Shown here piece after piece: positions 33,345-45,744 of a stretch of 64,000 bases of DNA. The DNA is taken from positions 1-64,000 of the forward strand of contig JABTTQ020003453.1 in NCBI GenBank assembly GCA_016081115.2, written 5' to 3'. Below the pieces are notes generated by a model, which did no database searches, had not been told where the DNA came from, and saw only the letters and a program-made list of their open reading frames with translations. Positions within the stretch are counted from its first letter, which is position 1. Every line of letters begins with the position of its first letter. Position numbers and translations under genes: made by a program. The DNA is from Rehmannia glutinosa. Lineage: Eukaryota; Streptophyta; Magnoliopsida; Lamiales; Orobanchaceae.

Positions 33345-34880
33345 TTACCAATTTCGCCGTTTCCATGGGTTGTGTCTTTCCCATTGTTGATGATGATATC
33401 TTCCCATTTGGAAGTCACTTTGTTGATGATGACTTCCTTGATTACTCCATTTCCAAGGTTTGTTACCTTCCCATGGTTGATGGTTTCTTCTTCTTTGAAA
33501 ATCATCTTGTTGATGATGTCTTTGCCATTTCAAGGATTGTTACCTTCCCATGGTTGATGGTTTCTTCTTCTTTGAAAATCATCTTGTTGATGATGTCTTT
33601 GCCATTTCAAGGATTGTGTTCTTCCCATTTTTGATTATACGCTCTTCTTGGAAATTGGCTTTGTTGAGAGTAGTTTCTCCCTTTTTGATCAAATGAAACG
33701 TTCATTTGATGTTTTCTTGGTGGCATGAAATTTCTCCGATTTTTGCTTTGTCGGGTACCTAATAGCACATTGTTTTGTGGTACCCTCATGTGTTTGGGTC
33801 CTTTAAGATTAGTCTTGAGACTTTTAGGTCTCCAACAATATTTAGAGCTATTTCTAGCCCGACAAGAATTAGCCGTATGACCCTTTTTGCCACAATAAAA
33901 ACAAGTAGTAATTCTAGGAGCATAATGACCAATATGCATAGTGACTTGATCCTTTTTCATATGATTAACAACTTTAGGCTTATGATCAAGTCCTTTATCA
34001 CAATTATGAATATCAACAATATTGGACATTTTATTGGTACTCGAGTTGGTTTTTAATAAATCCTTTTTCATGCAATCAATATTCTCAACAAGAGTACTAT
34101 TTTCTATTTCAAGATTTCTAACCTTATCAAGAGTGGTGGTGTGAGCACATGATAGTGATTCATAGGAAGTAAATAAACTATCCTTATCATTTTTCAAAGT
34201 ATTGAATTCCTTTTTCAAATTTTTATACTTAACAAGCAAGCTTTGGAATTCATCTTGAAGATCATCAAAATCATTTTGCAAATCACTATAATCATTTTGA
34301 ATAACAATATCATAAGAAGTAGAGGCTTAAGACATACCTCATTTTCTTCATTGATGCCCATAAAACAATATTCAACTTCTTCATAATTGGAAGTTGTAGG
34401 GAGGCTTATTCCTTAGATTTGAGCTTGTATGATCTTGAGAAGTAGATGCTTTTGTTTGACTCCTTTCATTTGCAAATACTCCATAGATGGCTTCTAATTT
34501 TTGCCATACTCCATGTGCCGATCGAATACCTACAACATGATCAAATTCCAAGGTGGTAAGTGAACAATGTAAAATATTAAGAGCTTTACCATTTAAGGAG
34601 ATGATTCTCTTCTCTTCATCATTGAGCTCTTTGAAGCCTTTAGAGGTGTGTGGTGTATTCTTTGTCGGAATGGATTCTCCATTGATGACGGTGTTCCAAA
34701 TATCGAACCCGCAACTTTGTAAGTAGCATTCCATTCTTTCTTTCCAAAATATAAAATTTTTGGAATCAAACCGAGGTGGCTTGGTGGTGGAGGTGCGGAT
34801 AGATGAGCTTCGTCAGTAGCCGTTGATCGTTTCTCTTCACTCGCGATGTGAAACGAGCTTGCCAAAGAGTTTGGCTTTGA
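33345..34880 (-). pseudogene. gag of the SIRE-like element, frame-broken as sequenced
   Basis: The N-terminal part (34800-34381) has the Copia gag pattern MECYLQSCGFDIWNTVING, then LNDEEKRIISLNGKALN and GVWQKLEAIYG. A coiled-coil, Asn/Lys-rich stretch follows (34281-34000), then a zinc knuckle CFYCGKKGHTANSC (33850-33910), then a basic tail ending in Trp/Gln/His-rich repeats (33615-33345). Frame changes near 34740, 34380 and 33607 interrupt it. Gag forms the virus-like particle and binds the element RNA. This one could package its own RNA if the breaks are not real. Confidence 0.85.
33463..33618. repeat. Tandem 78-bp repeats in the gag tail
   Basis: Two essentially identical 78-bp units, plus more degenerate partial units down to about 33350. 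They encode a 26-residue motif with the cores HHQQDDFQRRRNHQ and PWEGN(N/K)PWKW. The unit length is a multiple of three, so the array keeps frame. The composition (basic, Trp, Gln, His) fits nucleic-acid binding. Confidence 0.85.
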
Positions 34881-34887
34881 TACCACT

Positions 34888-36381
34888 TGTAAGTCCAAGC
34901 GCTACGATAATAGAGGGGGTGAATAGATTATCTCCATCTTTTCAATTTCGCCCTCTTTTTCGAATCAAATGCTCAAGACAATAATGAAGGTGCGGAATGT
35001 AAACAACACACGCCGATTTAAAGAGGTTCAACCCACCTAGGGCCTAATCCTCTACCACCCCAAAGATATCAGGGATGGATTTCGAAAAGAAAAAGAATTT
35101 TATTAATTACCAAAATTAATACAAATTCAACTTACAACACCTTGAAGAGCACCACACTCTTCTTCAACACCACCTTTGGAGATTACCACAATCTCCCTTT
35201 GAAGATTACCACAATCTTCCTTCAACGGCACCTTGTGAAGATTACCACAATCTTCACCCTCAAGAGCACCACACTCTTCAACACCTCAACAAGAAGATTA
35301 CCACAATCTTCTCACACCTAACACCTAGTTCACCCAAGTGTGTTCTTACCACAAGAACACTCACAAGGATATCTTGTGTTTGAATGACGACCACAAATTC
35401 AAGATTACAACTCGATAATTGATAATACAATAGAGTGCAAGTGTAATCAAGAATAGCCTAGACCTCAAAGATGTGAAAGTGATAAGCTAGGCAATTTTAC
35501 AACAAGAATAATGACAATGAAAGACCAAGTGTTTGCTTGAAGTGTATCTTGTTGTGTTGTATCTCAATTGTTGTGTTGTTTGCTCCAAAACTTCCTCTAT
35601 TTATAAGAGATGATTGATCAAGCATAGGCTCCTCTTGGGGATTGAAAATCTACAGAAAAATACAATTAAAATCAAGAATATAGCTGTTAGAAATCAATCC
35701 CATAATTTAAGGAAAGTTTGTCTGCTGTCAAACGGTCAGAAATTTGCTGTCAAAACATAGGGCGACCGTCGCATTTAAATAGACGTTGGAAAAAGTACAC
35801 AGCAAAATAACACAGGGGCGGCCGGTCGACGTCTACTCCGGCCGACCATCACCCCAACCCCCCCCTCATGGATTTTGCAAGGATTAAACGTTCGCTTTCA
35901 AACACACTTGCAGTGCACGGCCGATCATTGGCATTGGCGGCCGAGTCGGCCGACGACCGGTCGACGCCTGATGCACTTCGGCCGACCGCTTGTTTTTCCT
36001 TCCGTCTTATTTTTTGTTTCTAAAAACATCTTCGTGCACGGTTGTTGCCCTATAGATACCGGTCGACCATGAGACGTAAATGTTGTCCAATTTTTGTTTA
36101 AAATAAAACTTAAGAAATACTCCAAAATATAGTAAAAACATTTTAAACCGATCGGAAGTATTAGGACAACATTTAGAAACATCGTTTGAGAGTGAAAACC
36201 CAATAACGTAAAATCATTAAAAGCGTTGTCCAATTTAGACGAAAATAAACTTTGAGAAAATACTCCAAAAAAATATTAAAATCATTTTAAAACATTTAGG
36301 AGTATTTGGACAACCTTTAAAAACATTGTTTTGGTGATAAAATAAAATCATCAAAATTAAGATAAAAACATGTATCAAACA
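34888..36381 (-). repeat. 5' LTR of the pol-less SIRE-like element
   Basis: 1494 bp with the same architecture as the copy at 28424-29908. TATA box TATAAATAG is the complement of 35597-35605; the stem-loop array is at 35144-35360; the palindrome cluster is at about 35760-36065. The end-proximal inverted repeat has lost CT in one arm here. The PBS lies immediately next to it. Confidence 0.93.
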
Positions 36382-36443
36382 AATAGGGGGTGAGGTGTAT
36401 TTATAAAAAATAGGGGTGCAAATAGTGGCTCTCATTTTCTTAT

Positions 36444-37302
36444 TAGAGGCATTATTATTCACACCCCTAATAACAACTTTTTTTTAAAAATATAACTCAT
36501 TTACTAAATATATTTATCATAATTTTCCAATTTACTTTTCATTTATTTGCCACCCAAATACACCATAAAATCATACACCCTCAAAGCTTACACCCCTAAG
36601 GGGCAACGGGCACGAAAGAAGTTCTGGCATAATATTTTTCTTCAATTTCGAATGTAATATTTTACTTTAATTTCGGACTTATAATTGGATTAGTTCGAGT
36701 AATTGTTGGGTAGTTGGATATAAGTGTTAGGAAATTGGATTTTGTTTGAATTATGGAGTTACATAGTTTTCTTGTGGTTTTATCTAAGTTTGGGAATAAG
36801 ATGATGGATGGTACGATGGTCATATGTGGCACGATGTATGCTCGATCATGTCTTACTTTGATCATGTCATCGTACCTCACATGGCACGACCAAGATTGCA
36901 ATTACGATCGTATCATCGTAGGCACGTGCCTCATAGCACTATGGCACGACCAATGTTGCAATGTGGTCGTGTCAAGTGCCACACTATTGTTATTCAACAT
37001 CAATTTTAAACTGTAAAAAGACGAGTAAAAAGGAATAAAAAACAGACTTTAAGTTGTAAACTAAAAAGCTATATTACTTGTCAAAATGAATTCATTGTTG
37101 TTCATATTTGCAACAATGTAGGAGTTCGAAAATCTATAGTTTACAGAAAAAAGTTTCTGATTTGCTCAAGAAGAATAAAAAAGATGGTGGGTGTGGGGAA
37201 TAAGATGTGTATGGGTATTATTGTCTTTAACACTAATGACATTTTTTAAATTATATGATGATATGTGTCCTTAGAATTTTTGGGGGTGCAAATAGTGACC
37301 CA
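36444..37302. mobile_element. hAT-like MITE B, adjacent relative of MITE A
   Basis: Left end TAGAGGCATTATTATTCAC; right end GGTGCAAATAGTGACCCA. Both ends use the same subterminal words as MITE A. Flanks share TTTCTTAT (36436-36443 and 37303-37310). The interior has repeated TGGCACGA words and is non-coding. It abuts the right target duplication of MITE A, so one inserted beside the other. Confidence 0.5.
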
Positions 37303-37310
37303 TTTCTTAT

Positions 37311-38059
37311 AAATACCCATTATCTCAATATTTTAAAAAATGTCATGACTTAAAATGACTATTATACCCTTATTTATCATTAAAAAAAATTCTAAATACA
37401 CTCTCTAAAAATTCTCCAAACCCTAAATTTCAAGAGTGTAGAATGTCTCGCGGATTTAAATATGTGAGATGGAGCCCCAACACCCAAATTCAAACCCTAA
37501 ATCTAAACCAATCCAAACTCAATCCGCCCCAGAGAAAAAAAATAATTGAACAACTCTATATGCTCTCTCTGTCTCTCTACATATGTTTGGTTGACAACAT
37601 ATACATCTACTCCACATAATGGATCCCTAAGTAAGTTGCATGTTAATATTATCATTTTCTATCCGACAATTGAAGCCCTTCCCCTATCATTTTGGGTTAT
37701 AGTTCCTCCATTTGTGGAGCCACTATTAATGTGTGTTAAAATGGAGAGTTTAAAAAGATCGTAAATGACAATAACATATGGGATTACGTTACAATGAGTG
37801 CACTATGCAGAGTTTAATTAGTTTGGTTTGGTCGAAAGCAGAAAAGAGACTAACGGTGAGTGAGACTGCATCAATCAGTACATCATTGTCCTTGAGATCA
37901 ACGTCCAACCTCAATGTGTTTGGTTAATTTGAATTTCCAATAAAGAAATCATTTTTGCGGAATATTAATTTTGCATATAAATTGAAATGTTGAAAACCGT
38001 GCTTGTTATGAGAATCGTTGTTGAAATTTAATGAGTGATGTATTTTCAAGTGGTTAGAG
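37311..38059. other. Intergenic AT-rich sequence, no feature seen
   Basis: Only short frames without family resemblance. A CTCTCTGTCTCTCT stretch near 37563 is simple sequence. Confidence 0.5.
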
Positions 38060-38640
38060 TAATGCATGTTTTTAAATTCAGATATGTTACTTTGAAACCA
38101 TTATTGAATGTAGTAAGTGTTGAACTGAAAATTATTACATCTTGAACTTAAAAGTATTACACATTTGAATGAAACGCATTACGTGTTGAACTAAAATGTA
38201 TTATATAAATTAAGTAATATTTTTACAATAAAAATTAATGCATTTCGAGTAAAAGTGATACTTTTCAAGTATCTTTAATACTTCAAAAGGATTAGTAAGT
38301 AATAATTTTTAAGTAAAGAGTATTAAGTTTTTAGTAAAAAATAATTATTTTTCAAGTAAAATGTAATAGTTTTAAGGAAAATAATATATAGTTTAAAAAG
38401 ACGTAGTAAATAATACTTTTGCAATAAAAACAATAATATTTGAATGAAAAATGATATTTTTCAATAAACATTAATACTTTAAAAGGGATTATTGTTCAAA
38501 TAAAATATAATAGTTTTAAAGAAAATAATATGTAATTTTAAAAGATGCATTAAGTAATACTTTTATAATAAAAGTAATATTTTTCTAGTAGAACGTAGTA
38601 GTTTTAAAGAAACAGTTTCGCACAAAAGAAAAACCTGAAT
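38060..38640. repeat. AT-rich degenerate tandem repeats
   Basis: Words such as AGTAATACTTTT, TTTTCAAGTAAAA, ATAGTTTTAA(A/G)GAAAATAATAT and TAAAAAGACGTAGTAA recur, with a longer period of roughly 130-150 bp and an inner period of about 30 bp. Units are diverged. No coding content. Confidence 0.6.
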
Positions 38641-40023
38641 CTTTTATGCTTTTATTTGAATTTGTTAGTTACTGCAGATACCGAATCATTATTATATGAT
38701 TAAATAACGATTTGATCAAGAGATTCCAATCAAAATTTGTACAATTTTCTAGTTGACGCGCAATATGCAATGGAACAATAGTTGGGCCCTACAAAAAAAT
38801 ATTTTATTTGTTTAGAATAATAATGTCATGCATTTCGATAATACCAATATAAATAAGTAATTCACTTTAATGTCCTCATCATTACTTTATATATTTGATT
38901 AGATATGTATTTAAAGTTATTAGTGGTTATATTTTATTTTGGGGCCGAGAGTCACTAAGCAACATTGAAAAGCTAGTTTGGATCGAGTTATAGTAACTTT
39001 AAGACATGTTTGAGATAGATTCACACTCTACTAGAGACATCAACACAATCAAACAATCATTTGAGAAGAGCATAAAACATAAACACAAATCAATGTATTC
39101 ATGTCATTGTAAGGTGTAGTGTCTATACATGCATTCAATAAGTGTGATGTAATTGATGGTGTAACTTAGGGTAATAGCTATCCATTGTTGTGTTGGTGTG
39201 TATTGAGAAATATTTACGGATTGCCCAACTCATGACATTTTCGAGTATCTAAGATTCGAGAAGTCAATTTCCTTGATCAGGTTGATGTGTTTTGGAGAAA
39301 ATTATATATATTATCGAGCGGGGGAATGATGTTTTTGGACAATAAGTTGTTAGTTGATATACTTAGTACTGTGTCAGTGGAACTAAGACAATATGATATT
39401 TGATATATACTCCCAGTAACAATTAAAGCTCAAGCTCTGATGGACTTCATGGACTAATACACTCCAGCTCTCGAGCTAGATAAATGCATTGATTTGCAAC
39501 TGTGGATGGTCTACACGATGGGTTGTCCACCCAGGAATGATGGGAAACCAGAGTGGAGCTTGTCTCGCCAACCCATAGGTATTTTGGCTCAATCATATGT
39601 TTTTCATTTCCAACAACAAATAATGAGACGAAATACGAGGTCATGTTGACCTGTTTAGAAATGGCAAAAGGCCCAACGAATTGTTCACATGAGTGACTCA
39701 TATCTCACAATCAATCGAGTAAATGGATAATATGTGGCAACAAATAAAAAAATGACCATCTACCTAGAGCTGGTAAAAACCGTGCTGGGAAACTTCACGA
39801 GTATCAGACTTGAACAGTCCCATGGACCCAAAATTCACAAGTCCATGCAAAAAACCGGACCCAAACAAGAACGATAACAACCGCAAAGGAAATAAAATAT
39901 TAGGTTAGAACTAAAAATGCTCAAAATAACAAAGGCAAATACTTATAATAAACTAACCCAAAAGTGGTTAGACAAGCAAATGGGGGTCCTACACATATAT
40001 TTATAAACAACAAAATATGTATC

Positions 40024-40061
<38 letters not shown>

Positions 40062-41895
40062 GTTCGCAATGATTTCTTTTTAATATTTTAATTTGATTAT
40101 TAGAATTTTGACTTTTTTAATTGACTATTTACTTATTTTTACATTTAAAATAATAATTAGTCTATTATTAAGTATATTGCTATTTTGCATAATATAATAA
40201 AAACACAACTTTTTATAAGAAGAAGATGCAGTCTTATGTCTAATGGACTTTAAATTTATGAGACGGATCTACAAAATACAAAAAAAAAACTTGGGTTTGG
40301 ATTTTGTGTTGAGATTCTAGTTGTCTGCAGGATCTCCGTGAGCGAACAATGACAAAGCACTGCCTCATACGAGTTTTTGTGTAAGAATAATTGAATGGAT
40401 GATTGGATAATCCGAATATCTGATATTCTGATTACAGTTTCGATTATGGAATATTGCACTAAATGTCTAAATTACAAGTTGTTGCCTTTGTTATTTTGAT
40501 TAAAGGTAATTTACAACCCATACACTGGCTCCAACGTTTGACTTTGACTTACTTGATGTCATTTAAGTTTGCTCTCCAATAACAGCATCAGTCGCAGATT
40601 TTTCTTTTTCTTTTGAAAAAAAAAAAAAAAAAAAAAAGAATTTCCCATAAATACTTTCACAGCTTTTTTCAAGAATCTTCATCTATTTGTTCGGCTTTTC
40701 CTGTACAAACAATTGGTTATTCACTAAAATCATTCAGTAACCAGAGCGCGAATCCTGAAACTCAGATTTTCTGCTGGATAAAGCCTAAAGGTGAGCCCTT
40801 TACCATTCTCTCTATTTTGTTCCTTCACAATTACTTCTTTATTGGTAAATGATTGTTTTTCTTCAATAAAATCGAATAGTTTTTTATTTTTTCGCTGAAA
40901 AATTTTCCGGACTGACCCTTTATCTTGTTTGTAATGGGCCTCAATTGAATTTTCAGTGCGGAGGAGATGGTTTCTTGATTATACCTTGCCTTTTGTGTTA
41001 TATCTAGAGTTAGCGACTGAGTTTACTAGGCAAGAAAATTTGAAAACAATCTTTCTTTCATACTAGTGAGATTGGCCTGTATTTTCTGTTTATACAGAAA
41101 ACAAGTTCTGAGGATGTCATAAACATGAAAATCATTTGTATTTACAACTTATTTTAATATTTTTACCTACTTTAAAAGTTCTTGAATGATGGTTGAACTT
41201 GAATTTCCTTAATATTGGGTTAGGAAACATAAGACTAGAGATTGGTTAATATTTTGAATTATAGTAAACTAAACGTGATATTCTTGGACTGGGAGTTTTA
41301 AGTTTGATAGGATTTGAGGGAAGAATTATTCATTTGTGTGCACAAAGACTCATGAGTACCTGCTAGACTAACCTTGTACTATTTTTCCTTTTTGGTGTAA
41401 CTAGAAATTCAAGCAGAAGGTTTTTTGGTTTGAGGTTGTGTATAGTTGCAGCTTGCAGGTAGGGGTGAAATAAAGTGAATCATATTGACCTAAAAGATTA
41501 TATCAACATATAGGAGCAGCACCCGCATACGTTACATAAAATGAAGATTTTAATAGAATCTAAATAGTATCTGATTGAAAAGTCTTTTAGATTTGTCTGC
41601 GGTCGGGACCGAAAGCTGAACATAGTTAGCTTTCATTCTCTATTCAAACACACATTGGAAAACTAATAAAATGGGTGTAAGGTTGTTTCCTTGCACTGTG
41701 AATCGTTACAAGATTTTGGTTCTTACAAATCTTCATTCTTCCTGTCCTTCATGATCTTCATGGATGCAGGTTAAATGTTCTTTTCTATTTGTTTAAATTA
41801 CAATTTTTGATAGAACTCTTGATAAAATGTAGTTTGTTTTTCAGTTTGCTTTCTGCATGTTTGCACTTGTGATTTCATAGTTATCTGCATTTTTT
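38641..41895. other. Intergenic region and probable 5' leader of the EDR2-C gene
   Basis: Mostly AT-rich and non-coding. A (TA)15 microsatellite lies at 40029-40058. A likely non-coding first exon of the downstream gene ends at 40790: AAGCCTAAAG is followed by GTGAGCCC. The acceptor TTATGGCTTCAG ends at 41905, which would give a leader intron of about 1.1 kb. A minus frame at 39447-39701 has no family I recognise. Confidence 0.4.
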
Positions 41896-42870
41896 ATGGC
41901 TTCAGACAGGAGATTAATGGCAAAACTTGAGCAAAACCTGGAGCATGAGTGGATCGAGAGAGTGAAATCAGAAGGATCTGTTCCACTTCTCGAGCCAGAT
42001 CATTGCTCAAAGGGTTGGGCTTCTCCTCCCGGGGATATTTTCATGGTTAGAGGGCCAGAATATCTAAAGACAAAGGCGAAGATCCCTGGCGGTGATTATC
42101 TTTTGAAGCCACTAGGTTTTGACTGGATAAAAGGACCGACAAAAATATCAGAGCTGTTAAATAACCCTCAAAACCGTGTTAGAAGAGCACTTGAAGATGA
42201 ATGTTCGAAGGGTCCTAAGCCTTTTGTTTGGGCTTTCAATTTACAAGTCCCAAGTAAAGAAAACTACAGTGCTGTTGCATATTTTGTGGCCACAGAACCT
42301 AGTTTGGAAGATTCTTTGATCGATAAATTCCTCAAGGGAGACGATGTGTTCAGGAATTCGAGATTAAAATTGATAGCCAACATCGTGAAAGGCCCCTGGA
42401 TTGTTAGAAAAGCAGTGGGTGAGCAGGCTATCTGCATAATTGGCCGAGCGCTTACCTGTAAGTATTCTATAGGAGAAAACTTTATTGAAGTTGATATAGA
42501 TATCGGATCGTCAATGGTTGCAAGTGCAATTGTTCATCTGGCATTTGGGTACTTGACGACACTTACTGTTGATTTAGTTTTTCTTATTGAGGGTCAGACA
42601 GAATTAGAGCTGCCAGAACGGATTTTAGGAGCTGTAAGATTCTCTGAGCTTGATTCTGCTTCAGCAAGGCAAGTTGAATTGCCACCTGAAGGATCTGGGA
42701 ATCTACAGTCATCTCTGCCTACTAGATTTTGGAAATCGATTGGGCAGGGCTTTACCCACCTTATTCGTCCAGGTACTCAAGAAAGTGATTCCAATTCAAG
42801 TGCATCATATGCCAATGCCAATGGGGCCGTTGATCATGACACGAGTAGTAGAGATGCTAACAAGCCATAG
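41896..42870 (+). CDS. EDR2-like protein with a C-terminal EDR2 (DUF1336) domain
   Basis: 324 codons, uninterrupted. Residues about 40-250 match the EDR2-C/DUF1336 domain: GWASPPGDIFMVRGPEYL (40-57), KIPGGDYLLKPLGFDWIKG (62-80), FVWAFNLQVPSKENYSAV, NSRLKLIANIVKGPWIVRKA and SSMVASAIVHLAFGYLTTL near the end. The tail after about 255 is Ser/Asn-rich and disordered. There is no START or PH domain, so it is of the short EDR2-like class, not full EDR2. In EDR2 this domain is linked to negative control of defence and cell death; the role of the short proteins is not settled. The acceptor at 41905 falls after the first ATG, so with a spliced leader the protein would begin at the next ATG, 41917 (MAKLEQNLEHEW). 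The CDS itself has no intron. High confidence in family, less in the start. Confidence 0.92.
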   Translation: MASDRRLMAKLEQNLEHEWIERVKSEGSVPLLEPDHCSKGWASPPGDIFMVRGPEYLKTKAKIPGGDYLLKPLGFDWIKGPTKISELLNNPQNRVRRALEDECSKGPKPFVWAFNLQVPSKENYSAVAYFVATEPSLEDSLIDKFLKGDDVFRNSRLKLIANIVKGPWIVRKAVGEQAICIIGRALTCKYSIGENFIEVDIDIGSSMVASAIVHLAFGYLTTLTVDLVFLIEGQTELELPERILGAVRFSELDSASARQVELPPEGSGNLQSSLPTRFWKSIGQGFTHLIRPGTQESDSNSSASYANANGAVDHDTSSRDANKP

Positions 42871-42997
42871 GTATTACTGTTTTTAAGCATTCAACTTTAT
42901 GTTGCATTCTTGATCTGCATTAGGTTATTACACTTGTAAATCTCCTTCATTATGAGAATAATCATGGCATAGTGTCTCAAAGGGGTGAATTCACTGA
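42871..42997 (+). other. 3' UTR start of the EDR2-like gene
   Basis: Sequence after the stop codon is AT-rich and non-coding. It runs directly into a MITE at 42998, so the transcript may end in the MITE or just before it. No single poly(A) signal stands out. Confidence 0.4.
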
Positions 42998-43206
42998 GGT
43001 TGCAGTTGGATGGGAGGATTTTCGTTTAGGGGAAGGATTTCAAATGGCTCCAAATAAGAAGTATTTAAATCCTCCAAAATGACTCCAAAAATAGCTTACA
43101 AGGATTTGAAATCCATTCTAGAATGACTTCATCCAAATAACCTCAATGGATTTGTTATTATGGATTTGAAATCCTTAGCTCCAAATCTATCAATCCGAAT
43201 GGAGCC
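42998..43206. mobile_element. Tourist-like MITE
   Basis: Ends GGTTGCAGTTGGATGG and CCGAATGGAGCC, flanked by TGA on both sides (42995-42997 and 43207-43209). The interior is closely similar to the copy at 50526-50742, sharing AAATCCTCCAAAATGACTCC and ATGGATTTGTTATTATGG. Confidence 0.8.
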
Positions 43207-43209
43207 TGA

Positions 43210-45744
43210 AAGTAGTTGGGATTTTGTCGATGACTACTCATATCTGATACGAGTTTATCTTTTCTTCATGTACTTTTCTTATAGTATGTCTTGCAAGTGA
43301 ACTCTATGCCACTAAGCAAGTTTTTCTTGTCAGCCAAATTGCTCTTCGAATTTGTGAATTTTGCATGGAGTGGTCTTATTGTATGAGGGTCTATCACGAT
43401 TCTTTAGTTATTAGAAAGCAATTTCCCCACTATTTTGAAAGTGTTTTAAAGCAGTCTGCATCTTGTTATATCCAAATTTGGATCTGGATTGTTAGCATTG
43501 AGTTTGCTCTGGATTTGACTTTTCCAATATTTTCTGATTGGTCGTCAAAAACCACATTGGTTTTGGCATTTTTTATCCTTTTCGTCTTCCATTCTTCTAT
43601 TTCTGTTATACGACCCCTTGGAAGCCGTCACATCTTTTGCATGTGATCCCAGCCTTTTTATACCTGTAGTATATGGAATTTGTGTCAAAGATTCATTCCT
43701 ATCCTATGTTATGGACCTCCCCCCCCTCCTGATTCGAGTGTTTTTGTTGAAGGAAGCACATTCCAGCATTGTTCATTGACTGCTGAACTTGAAATCTGGT
43801 TTGACTTGATCACATCTATAAAGGTCATCCCAGTGTGGACTGCGTTAGAATCTATCAATAGCTAGGTCGACTGACTCGGTCCGTATCTGGATAAACAACT
43901 TAAAAAAGCATGATGTACTTTGGATGAGGGCAATAGTCCTCTTAAGGGCCTGTGGCATTAATTAACTTATTTGCTTGTGTGAATCCTGCCATGTAATTAG
44001 AGGGAAAGGGCTAAGTAAAAGAATTAGTTCATCTTGAGAAACAATTTAGTTTCTTCTTATTGCCTCAATAATGCTTCTCTCTTTCATCTAATTAACCACT
44101 TCTCAGTTCTAAAGTATATGTGCGTTTCTTGCATATTTTAAAGTATGGGCGCCTCTAATATCTTTCACCAAGTTAATACTACATTTTACATCTTTAGTCG
44201 ATTGTCTTTAATCGATTGTTAATTGTAATTTGCATACCTGCTGCTATATTGTTTTTTTCTTTTTTCACTTACTGTCAGTTGCTTTTGTGGAGTTATTATG
44301 TCCTCTTGGGGTCATTGTATTCTAAACACATTATTAATACCTGATTATTCTGACAGCTGCAGGTCTCCATATTGCCCCTTCTGAACCTTGATCCATTGAT
44401 TCTATTTGTTGCTGTATAAAGCTAAGAATTCATTGCTGAAGTTGTTGCAGGGTTGCCGCATATTATCTCATTTGGCCTCTGTAATTGTTATCATGCCATG
44501 ATTATTTGGTTCCAGAATTCTTTTACTTGTTAATGTAAATTTATCACAAGTTCTATGACTGCTTTAGTTAGTAAATAATATGGGTTATACGATAGGATAT
44601 TTCCAGTGAAATCCTCTTTGGCTGTATTTGCCTGTTATATTACAGTTGGATTCGGTTAAATGTTTATTGATTTCTAAAATTATCCTCTCATTTCTCGACG
44701 ATTAGGGCTGGTGCGAGAATGTTGCTCGTTTTGTACTTTCTGAAAAGTTATGTATTGTTTCTAATATTGATGCTCTTTAGATCTTAATCAATACAGGAAT
44801 GAGCGGTTGATTCTCTTTGTTTTCTCAGGTGTGCTTTAAAATTTGTTTGTTCACTTTGGAAAAATGTTGAAATTTGTTCTCCTGTGATATTTCTGTTTAA
44901 TATTGTACTCATGCCACACTATGATTGAATTTGTCTATGCTTATGGTTGTGCATGACATGACGGATTTATTGATCATCAGAAATAATGCCAATTGCAAGA
45001 AAAGCGAAGCAGATGTGGAAAAATATTAAATGAAGATAAAATAAATCAAGAGATGTATGAGTAGAAGCATTAAAAGTGCTACTAACTCCATGGTTGTTAG
45101 TTTTGTGATGCTGCATCTAGAGCACTACACTTGGTGTAACATTTACCATTTATATGTCCTACTTTTTAGGAAGTGTGACTTGTAATGCATCCACACTAAA
45201 TGTAGTGCTTCAAGTGTTGTATCTACAAAACCATGGTTGTCTTCTAAGCTATTCCATTGTTTTCGGGGTGTCTTAGTACACAACATTTCTGAATCCCAGA
45301 TTTAATCTGATAAAGCGACCATAACAAATATGAGTTTAAAGGAACTAATGCAATTACTCGTAATTTGAAATATATGATTGTCTAAGGCCCTAACCTTCAT
45401 ACTTCAAAGTTCGCCAAGACAAATACATCAAAAGTTGGTTGTGATATCTTGAAGTACATAGTTAAAATAAGACCACACCTAGCATTCAAAATCACGCCCT
45501 TGGTTAGTTAATGTGCTAAACTAGAAGTTATTGTGAGATACCCTATTAGTTCACATATCGCAAGAAACACGGAAAAACACACACACACACATATATATAT
45601 GTAGACATGCTTTCAAGAATCAGATAGTCCAAATGGAATATTCCTCCTGGTCATCATAACCATCCCATAGAATAATAATACAATAAAGTAAAATGAGGGG
45701 TCAAGAAACAAGAGAGAAGATGAGACAAAAACTCATAAAGAAAA
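43210..45744. other. Intergenic region downstream of the EDR2-like gene
   Basis: T-rich, non-coding on both strands. The plus frames at 43365-43646 and 43680-43865 have no recognisable domain. A CA/TA run sits near 45575-45600. I see no gene. Confidence 0.5.

Larger units (their letters stand above)
28424..36381 (-). mobile_element. SIRE-like Copia element without pol (non-autonomous), full length
   Basis: LTRs at 34888-36381 (5' LTR) and 28424-29908 (3' LTR) start TGTTTGATACATG and end GACTTACA on the minus strand. The TSD AATAG is perfect (28419-28423 and 36382-36386). The PBS (complement of 34873-34885) reads TGGTATCAAAGCC, near-perfect for initiator tRNA-Met. The PPT (complement of 29909-29921) is AAAAAGGGGAGA. 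The 5.0 kb interior holds a gag region (about 34880-33345) and a second ORF (32468-31138). I find no protease, integrase, RT or RNase H words. It must therefore borrow pol; the element starting at 60241 has matching LTRs and 3' internal sequence. It is inserted in MITE A. Confidence 0.93.
27977..36434. mobile_element. hAT-like MITE A, split by the SIRE-like element
   Basis: Left end GGGAGCTGTTATTTGCACC and right end GGTGCAAATAGTGGCTCTCA form an imperfect TIR sharing TATTTGCACC. Flanks carry an 8-bp repeat TTTTCTTA (27969-27976 and 36435-36442), as in hAT insertions. Without the retroelement at 28424-36381 and its 5-bp duplication it is about 495 bp and non-coding. The interior has a pair of CGATCG-centred palindromes at 28098-28147. 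Confidence 0.6.

Noticed and set aside
28424..36381. Segmental duplication (28.4-29.9 kb against 34.9-36.4 kb)
   Set aside because: The two copies are the LTRs of one element, with PBS, PPT and a 5-bp target duplication.
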